From: JAMZMI01 sp047632435
GTDB lineage: Bacteria > Bacteroidota > Bacteroidia > Cytophagales > Cyclobacteriaceae
DNA: 7,949 nt
Assembly (NCBI GenBank): GCA_047632435.1
Contig: JBLICU010000131.1
Location: 1-7,949 of the forward strand
Reading direction: 5' to 3'
Shown here: piece by piece, positions 1 to 7,307 of the stretch
Position numbering within the stretch: position 1 is the first letter of the stretch
How the letters are laid out: each line of letters begins with the position of its first letter
Translations under genes and position numbers: made by a program
Notes under the pieces: model-generated
The model's database searches: none
What the model saw: the letters and a program-made list of their open reading frames with translations, nothing else
Told to the model about the DNA's origin: nothing

Positions 1-3000
1 GGCCATCACTGCCAATTTTGACAACAATAATACCTTCGATTTTCAAAACAACCTGAAGGTCGAGTACACAGGATATGAGGAGGATATTGTCAAGAAAATA
101 GAAATAGGCAATGTCAGTATGCCTGTTTCCAATAGCCTCATGACTGGTGCGCAATCGCTCTTTGGAGTGAAAACCCAACTTCAATTTGGAAAATTATTCG
201 TGACCAGTGTCATATCCAGACAGCAGGGTCAGAGTGAGGTTTTGACGATTGAAAGTGGTTTTCAAGGCAAAGAATTTGAAGTGAGGGCGTCTGAATACGA
301 TGAAAACCGACACTTTTTCTTAGGACATTTCTTTAGGGATAATTATGAGAATTGGCACAACAATCTGCCTCAAATAGTATCTGGGGTAAATATTACGAGG
401 GTGGAAGTGTACGTGATAAACCGTAACAATGAAACACAAACTACCAGACAAATCGCCGCTTTTCAGGATTTAGGAGAAGGTAAATACATACATAATACTT
501 TAGATGGAGGACTTGTGGGTAACCCATCAAGACCTTCAACGAACAACGCCAATAACCTTTACAGTGACTACTTGCTAGGATTGACCCGTGATAAAGACAA
601 TATCATAGAGGAAATCACAGGTTTGGGTATGCTGGAATCAACAGACTTTGTGAAAGTAGGAACTGCAAGAAAATTGGATGACAGTGAATATGACATCAAC
701 AAACAGCTTGGATATATTTCAATGTTGCGTAAGCTTCAAAATGATGAATTACTAGCAGTGTCTTTCGAGTATACTTACAATGGCGGAAGGTATAAAGTTG
801 GAGAAATGACAGAAGATTACTCTGGAAAATCTGAAAATGAAGTCATTTTCCTAAAAATGCTTCGACCCAATAAAATTGATACAAGAATTCCTAGCTGGGA
901 TTTAATGATGAAAAATATCTACTATCTCAATTCAAGTCAAATTGAGCGGGATGGTTTCCAATTGCGTATTCGCTACCGTGATGATGCTTCAGGTATTGAC
1001 AACCCTTCATTGCATGAAGGTAGGAGAACGACCAACATCCCATTGGTAGAGCTTTTGAAGCTGGATCAACTCAACCAAAACAATGACATACAGAAAGATG
1101 GTAACTTCGATTACATAGAAGGTGTCACCATCGATTCCAGAAATGGATATATCAAGTTTCCGGTTCTTGAACCATTTGGCAATACACTTGCAAGCTTTTT
1201 TGACGAAGACGAAATTATCTTTCAGGAGAAATATGTCTATGATACCCTTTATAATGGCACTCGAAATGACGCACAGCAAGTATCTAGCAAAGACAAGTTT
1301 TTCATTACTGGAAAATTTAATGCCGGATCATCAAGCGAAATTGCTTTACCCGGCATCAATATCGCGCAAGGGTCGGTCATAGTTACAGCAGGTAATACGC
1401 CGTTGACAGAAGGTTTAGATTATACTGTTGATTACAATCTCGGACGTGTTCGTATCATCAACGATGGTATTCTGAGTTCGGGAAAAACCATCAATATCGG
1501 CTATGAAAAAGCGGATCTATTTAATTTTCAAGCACGCTGGTTGTACGGTACACGCCTCGATTACAAATTCAGTGATCAGTTCAACATTGGTGCTACCATC
1601 ATGCGTCTCAACGAACGTCCGGGAGGAGTCACCCGGTATCAGATTGGGGATGAGCCTACCAGCAATACAAAATATGGAATTGATATCAATTATCAGGATG
1701 ACGTACCATTCCTAACCAAGGCCATGGATTTTCTTCCATTGGTAAGTACCAAAGCACCATCAACGGTGACATTTAGTGCTGAATTTGCCCAGATGATCCC
1801 TGCCACTTCCAATATCATCAATGGAGAAGGTACTTCCTACATTGATGACTTTGAAAATTCTGTTATCACAACCAATCTCTCAAGTCCTAATGGTTGGAGC
1901 CTGGCAGCCACGCCTCAATCTGATAATGCTAAATTCACCGATGGAGATGGCTCTACGTCCGCATTAAGTTATAATGATAAAAGAGCGAAATTATCCTGGT
2001 ATCAAATCGATCAAACGGTTTTTTATAGAACATCGGGTGCCATTAATAAGCCAGATAATATTAACGACAGTGATTTAGAAAACCATTATGTTCGTCCGAT
2101 TGGTTGGGACGAAATATACCGTCAGCGTGCCAGACAACAAATATTGACTTTTGAGCAAACCTTGGACATAGCCTATTATCCAAGCGAGAGAGGACAATAC
2201 AACTACAATCCCAATATTTCCAATGATGGAGAACTTCCAAATCCAACTGAAAATTGGGGGGGGATAACCCGCAGTATTGGGAGTGAAGTTGATTTTGATA
2301 AAAACAATGTCGAATACATCGAATTCTGGTTGATGGATCCTTTTTTGGAAGGGGACAATGGACGTGTTCTTGATGGGATATACAATGAAAATAATAACGA
2401 TACCAAAGGAAAGCTAGTCTTCAATCTGGGAAATGTATCTGAAGACGTAATTCCTGATAATAGGCATTCATTTGAAAGTGGATTACCATCCGATGGTGAC
2501 AGTTCAAAAACGGTTTCAAGTGAGTGGGGTCGAGTGCCCTCAGAGTCTTTTTTGATAAATAGATTTGAGAATTCGAATGCTGCACGAGTCAATCAGGATG
2601 TTGGATTTGATGGCTTAAAAGATGATGAAGAACTTGTGAAATTCAGTTCTGTGTTTGGTGCGAAAATCAATATTCCTGATATATCAGAAGACCCTTCAGG
2701 GGACAACTTCAGCCATTTTCTGGATTCAAAGTGGGACGATAAAGGCGCCAAAGTATTAGAGCGGTACAAAGACTTTAATGGTATGGATAATAACACACCA
2801 GTGCCATCGGGTAGTTTTCCAAAATCAAACAGTCCAAATCCGGACAATGAAGATTTAAACAATGACCAGACGGTAACCTCACTAGAGGAATATTATGAAT
2901 ACACATTGGATTTAAATCCAAATGAACTGGAAGTTGGGAAAAATCATATCGTAGACATGATTGAGGCAGATAATGTCGATCGTACTAAATGGTTTCTTTT

Positions 3001-6000
3001 TAGAGTGCCGGTACGAGATCCTGATGCCAAATTTGGAAATATCGAAGGATTTAAAACAATCAGGTATGTGAGGATGTACCTCACTGGTTTTTCAAAACCC
3101 GTAGTGCTACGAATGACGGATCTTCAACTGGTCAGAAGTGAGTGGCGGAAATATACTCAGGCTTTGAGTGAGCCCGGCCTGGATCAGATCCCGGAAAGCT
3201 CCATATCAGATTTCACTGTGTCTGTGGTAAATCTGGAAGCCAACAGTACAAGTCAGAATTCAAAATCTCCCTACGTTATTCCTCCTGGAGTAGTAAGGGA
3301 CCAAGACAATACCACCATAATCAACCGCCAGTTAAACGAGCAATCTTTGCAAGTGTGTGTGGAGGATCTTGCGGACAAAGATGCAAGAGCAGTTTTCAAA
3401 AATGTGTCATTTGATTTATTGAATTATGGGAGGCTCAAAATGTTTTTTCATGCAGAATCGCATGCCGGTGACCGTGTGAATGATAATGAAGTGACCGGAT
3501 TTTTGAGGCTGGGAACAGAGCAGACTGATAACTATTATGAAATTGAAATACCTCTCAAAATAACCCCACAAGGAGTAAGTCAAACTGATCCAAATGTGGA
3601 ACGCATAGTCTGGCCTAAAGAAAACGAGATAGATCTTTCTATCAATGAATTATTGGGATTAAAAGCAGAGCGAAACAAAACCAATAGGGATACCGGAGTG
3701 CCATATACGATCATTTCTAATGATTTAAACCACAGACTAACTGTAAAAGGCAACCCGGATATTAGTACAATTCTAACCATGATGATCGGAATTCGAAACC
3801 CAGAAAGTGATGATCAGGCCACCAAATCAGTCTGCATTTGGGCCAATGAACTTAGAGTTACAGAATTTGACACAAAAAAAGGATGGGCGGCCAATGCGAG
3901 GATCAGTGCCAAGCTGGCAGATGTTGCAACGATCAACGCATCAACGAGGTATACTTCTATTGGCTTTGGTAATATTCAACAAACAGTTCAGCAAAGAAGT
4001 AGAGAAGAGACTATACAATATGATTTGTCTGCCAATGTGAATGTGGATAAATTCCTACTTCCGCACAAAACGGGATTGGTGGTGCCCATGTTCGTGAGTT
4101 ACGAAAAGTCCAGATCTACGCCACAGTTTGATCCTTTGGATCCGGACACGCCTTTGGAGGCCTCCCTTGAATCGTTTAATACCCAGCAGCAACGTGACGA
4201 TTATCGCAAATTGGTGGAGCAAAGGAGTCAGCGGAAAAGCATCAACTTCACCAATGTGAGAAAACAAAAAGTGAATCCGGAGGCAAATCAGCATTTCTTT
4301 GATGTGGAAAACTTAGGTTTTTCATATGCCTATAGTGAAGCAATAACCAGCAATGTAAATACGCAGACATTCATACAAAAGTCTGTTTCAGGCGGCATGT
4401 CTTATACCTATAGCCCTATCGATTTCACGATAGAGCCATTTGCCAAAGGAGAACTTTTTAGCAGCCCATATCTGAAACTGATCAAGGATGTGAATTTTTC
4501 GCCTTTGCCAACCAATCTTTCATTTCGAACAGATCTGAATAGAAGTTTTAGAAAAACACAACTATACAATGATGATCTGACCATCGACAATATTGTGCCT
4601 AATTATGAGCGGCTTTTCACCTTCACTAGAAATTATGGACTAGGATGGAGTCCCTTTAAGAGCCTGTCAGTCAACTATACGGCCAGAGCCAATGCCGTCA
4701 TAGATGAACCGGATGATGTCATCGAAGGTGATATTAATACGACAGAAGAAAAACAATATGTCTGGGGACGCATTAAGGAACTGGGCAGGATGAAAAACTT
4801 TGATCAGGATGTCTCTGCGACTTACCGCACGCCATTGGACAAACTCCCTTTTACTGACTGGCTGAGTGCAGATATACGCTATGCAGCAGGCTATACCTGG
4901 ACGGCAGGCTCACTTTCGCAAAATGACTCCTTAGGCAATTTCTTTGGTCATACCGTACAAAATAGTCGTGATAGAGGATTGTCCGGAAAAGTGGATTTGA
5001 CAAAACTGTACAACAAAGTGACTTTCCTCAAAGAAGCAGGCACTCAAAAGAAAGGAGACGAGAAAACCTCAGTGGGCACAGGATTCCTTAAGTTTTTGAT
5101 GGCTGTGAAAAATGTCAATGTGACTTATAATATCCGAGAGGGGACTGTGCTTCCAGGCTTTATGCAAACGCCGTTTTTATTGGGACTGGATAGCTCCTGG
5201 AATGCGCCAGGTTGGAAATTTCTGGCTGGAGATCAAAATCCGAATATCAGATACAAGGCAGCCAACAATGATTGGATTACTCAGAGCTCATTGCTGACAA
5301 CCCCATTTGAGCAGACATATACCACGGATCTGAACTTAAAAACTTCGATGGAACCTTTAAAAGACCTTAAAATTCAATTGGATGCATCGAGAAGTAATTC
5401 GGCATCTTTTCAGGAAATTTTTAAATTTGATACGGCTAATGTCGCTGGTGTTAACAACGGATTTGCGTCGTTGACACCTTCCCGTTCAGGAAGTTATTCC
5501 ATCACATACATGACCATCAAGACAGCTTTTGTAAAAAACAGAAGTGACAATACAAGTGCAACTTTTGATCAGTTCATAGAAAACATTGAAACCATGCGAA
5601 CGAGGCAGAATAGGCTAAACCCATTTGGTGAATATGACTCGCTTTCTCAGGATGTTTTGATTCCGGCATTTCTGGCCGCTTATTCAGGTCAAAATGCTGA
5701 AGAATCAAAAATGAGCCCCTTTCCAAAAATCCCAATTCCGAACTGGAGAGTAGATTATTCAGGATTAACCAAAATCCCATTTATCGAAAAGTATTTCAGT
5801 GCCTTTACCATTTCTCATGGATATAGATCTATGTATAATGTAAACAACTATAGTAATTCACTGGATTATTCAGAAAACATCTCCCTTGATAATAACATTC
5901 TTAATTATCCGTCAGGAACCATAGCTGATTCTATCACAGGAAAAATAAAATCAGTTTATATCATAGATCAGGTCACCATTTCAGAACAGTTTGCACCCTT

Positions 6001-6448
6001 GATAGGTATCAATGTGAGAACCAAAAGTAATATCACCACCAGACTGGAATACAAAAAAGAAAGAAATCTATCATTGAACATGTCCAATGCACAGATAACA
6101 GAAACATTGAACAATGACTTCACATTTGATTTCGGTTTTACAAAATCAGATTTTAAGTTGCCATTCAAGATCAGAGGAAGGGTCGTGGGATTAGAAAATG
6201 ACGTGACCTTCAGAATGGCCATGACTTTGCGTGACGCTACTACTGTACAACGAAAGCTGGAAGGAGAAAATAGAGTGACCAATGGTAATACCAGCTTTCA
6301 GTTCAGACCTGCCATGACTTATAAACTCAACGATCAGCTTGATCTTACGGCATACTTTGATCGCAGCATCAATGAGCCAAAAGTAAGCGCGTTTAAAACG
6401 GCAACAACGGCCTTTGGATTTCAATTGAGATTTAGTCTTGCACAGTAA
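1..6448 (+). CDS. sprA: SprA, T9SS outer-membrane translocon / gliding motility protein (5' partial)
   Basis: SprA forms the very large outer-membrane beta-barrel through which T9SS cargo leaves the periplasm, and it is needed for gliding in Flavobacterium johnsoniae. The first complete codon is at base 2. The frame is open from there through the first in-frame ATG at 119, so that ATG is internal. There are 2148 visible residues; family members are about 2400, so roughly 250 N-terminal residues including the signal peptide are missing. Family-like stretches, numbered from the first complete codon, are LNERPGG (about 536-542), SYIDDFE (612-618), WGGITR (752-757), CVEDLADKDARA (from 1119) and WANELRV (1280-1286). 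The middle resembles the second SprA N-terminal-type module. Residues from about 1300 to the end are rich in alternating aromatic strands, ending FGFQLRFSLAQ, as expected for barrel. Only two cysteines (1119, 1278) are visible. A G8 run lies at codons 752-754. The identification is from recalled family resemblance and is firm; domain edges are approximate. Confidence 0.96.
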   Translation, partial: AITANFDNNNTFDFQNNLKVEYTGYEEDIVKKIEIGNVSMPVSNSLMTGAQSLFGVKTQLQFGKLFVTSVISRQQGQSEVLTIESGFQGKEFEVRASEYDENRHFFLGHFFRDNYENWHNNLPQIVSGVNITRVEVYVINRNNETQTTRQIAAFQDLGEGKYIHNTLDGGLVGNPSRPSTNNANNLYSDYLLGLTRDKDNIIEEITGLGMLESTDFVKVGTARKLDDSEYDINKQLGYISMLRKLQNDELLAVSFEYTYNGGRYKVGEMTEDYSGKSENEVIFLKMLRPNKIDTRIPSWDLMMKNIYYLNSSQIERDGFQLRIRYRDDASGIDNPSLHEGRRTTNIPLVELLKLDQLNQNNDIQKDGNFDYIEGVTIDSRNGYIKFPVLEPFGNTLASFFDEDEIIFQEKYVYDTLYNGTRNDAQQVSSKDKFFITGKFNAGSSSEIALPGINIAQGSVIVTAGNTPLTEGLDYTVDYNLGRVRIINDGILSSGKTINIGYEKADLFNFQARWLYGTRLDYKFSDQFNIGATIMRLNERPGGVTRYQIGDEPTSNTKYGIDINYQDDVPFLTKAMDFLPLVSTKAPSTVTFSAEFAQMIPATSNIINGEGTSYIDDFENSVITTNLSSPNGWSLAATPQSDNAKFTDGDGSTSALSYNDKRAKLSWYQIDQTVFYRTSGAINKPDNINDSDLENHYVRPIGWDEIYRQRARQQILTFEQTLDIAYYPSERGQYNYNPNISNDGELPNPTENWGGITRSIGSEVDFDKNNVEYIEFWLMDPFLEGDNGRVLDGIYNENNNDTKGKLVFNLGNVSEDVIPDNRHSFESGLPSDGDSSKTVSSEWGRVPSESFLINRFENSNAARVNQDVGFDGLKDDEELVKFSSVFGAKINIPDISEDPSGDNFSHFLDSKWDDKGAKVLERYKDFNGMDNNTPVPSGSFPKSNSPNPDNEDLNNDQTVTSLEEYYEYTLDLNPNELEVGKNHIVDMIEADNVDRTKWFLFRVPVRDPDAKFGNIEGFKTIRYVRMYLTGFSKPVVLRMTDLQLVRSEWRKYTQALSEPGLDQIPESSISDFTVSVVNLEANSTSQNSKSPYVIPPGVVRDQDNTTIINRQLNEQSLQVCVEDLADKDARAVFKNVSFDLLNYGRLKMFFHAESHAGDRVNDNEVTGFLRLGTEQTDNYYEIEIPLKITPQGVSQTDPNVERIVWPKENEIDLSINELLGLKAERNKTNRDTGVPYTIISNDLNHRLTVKGNPDISTILTMMIGIRNPESDDQATKSVCIWANELRVTEFDTKKGWAANARISAKLADVATINASTRYTSIGFGNIQQTVQQRSREETIQYDLSANVNVDKFLLPHKTGLVVPMFVSYEKSRSTPQFDPLDPDTPLEASLESFNTQQQRDDYRKLVEQRSQRKSINFTNVRKQKVNPEANQHFFDVENLGFSYAYSEAITSNVNTQTFIQKSVSGGMSYTYSPIDFTIEPFAKGELFSSPYLKLIKDVNFSPLPTNLSFRTDLNRSFRKTQLYNDDLTIDNIVPNYERLFTFTRNYGLGWSPFKSLSVNYTARANAVIDEPDDVIEGDINTTEEKQYVWGRIKELGRMKNFDQDVSATYRTPLDKLPFTDWLSADIRYAAGYTWTAGSLSQNDSLGNFFGHTVQNSRDRGLSGKVDLTKLYNKVTFLKEAGTQKKGDEKTSVGTGFLKFLMAVKNVNVTYNIREGTVLPGFMQTPFLLGLDSSWNAPGWKFLAGDQNPNIRYKAANNDWITQSSLLTTPFEQTYTTDLNLKTSMEPLKDLKIQLDASRSNSASFQEIFKFDTANVAGVNNGFASLTPSRSGSYSITYMTIKTAFVKNRSDNTSATFDQFIENIETMRTRQNRLNPFGEYDSLSQDVLIPAFLAAYSGQNAEESKMSPFPKIPIPNWRVDYSGLTKIPFIEKYFSAFTISHGYRSMYNVNNYSNSLDYSENISLDNNILNYPSGTIADSITGKIKSVYIIDQVTISEQFAPLIGINVRTKSNITTRLEYKKERNLSLNMSNAQITETLNNDFTFDFGFTKSDFKLPFKIRGRVVGLENDVTFRMAMTLRDATTVQRKLEGENRVTNGNTSFQFRPAMTYKLNDQLDLTAYFDRSINEPKVSAFKTATTAFGFQLRFSLAQ
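2256..2263 (+). repeat. G8 homopolymer inside sprA
   Basis: Eight consecutive G bases encode the end of Trp752 and Gly753-Gly754 through TGG GGG GGG. It is the longest G run in the window and stands out in an AT-rich gene. Loss of one G brings TAA into frame directly after the tract. Gain of one G reaches a TGA about seven codons later. The residues themselves look conserved in the family; the choice of two GGG codons is what makes the tract slippage-prone. No variation can be shown from a single sequence. Confidence 0.6.
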
Positions 6449-6472
6449 TCGACCTTAATCTTTTTCGATTAA
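6446..6472 (+). terminator. Small inverted repeats at the end of sprA; possible weak terminator or leader structure
   Basis: TAATCGA (6446-6452, including the sprA stop codon) pairs perfectly with TCGATTA (6465-6471) across a 12-base loop. A competing perfect 6-bp stem, TTAATC (6455-6460) with GATTAA (6467-6472), has a 6-base loop. Both stems are AT-rich and are followed only by ATTTTG and not by a clean T tract. Intrinsic termination would therefore be weak at best. The right arms overlap the putative promoter box at 6470-6477, so the symmetry could instead be an operator or chance. Confidence 0.25.
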
Positions 6473-6477
6473 TTTTG
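6470..6477 (+). promoter_or_regulatory. Putative Bacteroidota -7 box for gcvH
   Basis: TAATTTTG matches the Bacteroidota -7 consensus TAnnTTTG exactly and ends 23 bases before the gcvH ATG, so the leader would be short. No TTG lies at the usual -33 distance, which weakens the call. It would let gcvH be transcribed separately from sprA. The motif is short and AT-rich, so chance occurrence is possible. Confidence 0.45.
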
Positions 6478-6500
6478 AAAAAATTTAACCACACAACCGT

Positions 6501-6875
6501 ATGAATGTACCTGAAAATTTGCGCTACACTGAAGATCATGAATGGGTGAGAATAGAAGGTGATGAAGCCTATATTGGCGTAACTGATTTTGCTCAAGGCG
6601 AGCTTGGTGATATCGTCTATGTAGAAATTGAAACTGTAGGTGAGGTATTGGAATCTGGCGCTGTGTTCGGCTCAGTAGAGGCTGTTAAAACCGTGTCAGA
6701 TTTATTTATGCCAGTTTCAGGAGAAATCCTTGAAGTAAATACTAAGATTGAATCTGAGCCAGAATTAGTTAACAATGATCCATACGGCGATGGTTGGATG
6801 GTGAAGGTAAGAATCACATCAGAAGGTGATAAATTATTATCAGCGGCAGAATATTTGGAAAAAATTGGCGGATAA
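6501..6875 (+). CDS. gcvH: Glycine cleavage system H protein
   Basis: GcvH is the small cytoplasmic lipoyl-carrier protein that shuttles the aminomethyl group from GcvP to GcvT and presents the reduced lipoyl arm to the L protein. At 124 residues it has normal family length. The N-terminal LRYTEDHEWV is the classic GcvH opening. IGVTDFAQGELGDIVYVE forms the first half of the lipoyl fold. GSVEAVKTVSD carries the lipoyl-acceptor lysine at Lys63. SGEILEVN and the end NNDPYGDGWMVKV are also typical. The ATG at 6501 places this opening at residue 1 with no extra sequence. The upstream bases are A/C-rich with no Shine-Dalgarno, which is usual in this phylum. It lies 52 bases after sprA and 3 bases before the VanZ-like gene. 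Neither gcvP nor gcvT is in the window. Nothing in the protein looks damaged. Confidence 0.97.
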   Translation: MNVPENLRYTEDHEWVRIEGDEAYIGVTDFAQGELGDIVYVEIETVGEVLESGAVFGSVEAVKTVSDLFMPVSGEILEVNTKIESEPELVNNDPYGDGWMVKVRITSEGDKLLSAAEYLEKIGG

Positions 6876-6878
6876 TTC

Positions 6879-7268
6879 TTGAGAATCTACATTCTTTATT
6901 TTTTTATCAGCTGGATCGCATTGATGCTTTATCTGCTGCTTTTCCCAGGTTCAGTTTTCAAAGATTTCCATTTTTTTGAAGGCGAGGATAAGCTGGCACA
7001 TTTTATTCTTTTTTTTGTTTGGACTTTTTCATTGAACTATTTGCAACTTTTGAAGAATAAGCAGTCCAATCTGAAAGGAGTGACTCAAATTCTCATTTTA
7101 GGAATAAGTTTTGCGGCACTTACGGAGATACTTCAACACTTCATTCCGAACCGCAGCATGGACTTATTAGATTTTCTGGCAGATACTTTTGGGGTGCTAT
7201 TGGCACTTTCTCTGGTGACTTTATTAAAAAATGAACTAATTCGTATCGGATATAAGTTGGATAAATAA
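6879..7268 (+). CDS. VanZ-like family small membrane protein (TTG start)
   Basis: This is a 129-residue predicted inner-membrane protein with about four hydrophobic segments: residues 3-22, 41-58, 68-86 and 96-116. It has the VanZ-like hallmarks: PGS after the first helix (23-25), EDKLAHF (36-42), TEILQHFIPNRSMDLLDFLAD (82-102) and a following Gly. The founding member VanZ gives low-level teicoplanin resistance. The small Bacteroidota members have no established function, so a resistance role should not be assumed. The start is inferred as TTG at 6879 because the preceding in-frame codons are TTC and the gcvH stop, and the first ATG (6924, residue 16) would cut the first helix. The 3-base gap and absence of a clear ribosome site suggest translational coupling to gcvH. 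Phe-rich helices give T7, T7 and T8 runs, for example 7009-7016. Confidence 0.85.
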   Translation: MRIYILYFFISWIALMLYLLLFPGSVFKDFHFFEGEDKLAHFILFFVWTFSLNYLQLLKNKQSNLKGVTQILILGISFAALTEILQHFIPNRSMDLLDFLADTFGVLLALSLVTLLKNELIRIGYKLDK

Positions 7269-7276
7269 TATATTTG
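7269..7276 (+). promoter_or_regulatory. Putative Bacteroidota -7 box for tonB
   Basis: TATATTTG fits the TAnnTTTG consensus exactly, begins one base after the VanZ-like stop codon, and ends 31 bases before the tonB ATG. I see no TTG at the expected -33 spacing. It suggests tonB can be transcribed independently of gcvH and the VanZ-like gene, though readthrough from upstream is equally compatible. Confidence 0.45.
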
Positions 7277-7297
7277 ATCTCTTGATCACATTATAGT

Positions 7298-7303
7298 AAA
7301 GGA
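7298..7303 (+). promoter_or_regulatory. Possible ribosome binding site of tonB
   Basis: AAAGGA lies four bases before the ATG at 7308. It is the only Shine-Dalgarno-like sequence in front of a gene here. The spacing is short, and Bacteroidota rely little on this interaction, so its importance is uncertain. It agrees with the start chosen from the protein. Confidence 0.35.
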
Positions 7304-7307
7304 ATAT

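Noticed and set aside
119..121. ATG at 119 as the start of the large gene
   Set aside because: The same frame is open back to base 2 and encodes SprA-like sequence (FDNNNTFDFQNNLKVEYTG). No signal peptide follows the ATG, so it is an internal Met.
2203..2862. Two consecutive minus-strand frames of 129 and 89 codons opposite sprA
   Set aside because: They lie wholly antisense to conserved SprA coding sequence, resemble nothing, and have the Ser/Leu/Phe-rich composition expected of a reversed reading of Asp/Glu/Lys-rich codons.
5968..6424. Overlapping minus-strand frames near the sprA 3' end
   Set aside because: They are antisense shadows of the barrel-forming C-terminus, with no promoter or family signal.
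7009..7016. T8 run in the VanZ-like gene as a phase-variation site
   Set aside because: Runs of TTT codons are expected in Phe-rich membrane helices of an AT-rich genome, and T tracts of this length are common by chance.
7275..7288. TGATC-TCTT-GATCA hairpin between the VanZ-like gene and tonB
   Set aside because: It is only a 5-bp stem with no following T tract, and it lies just downstream of a likely promoter box; too weak to call a terminator or operator.
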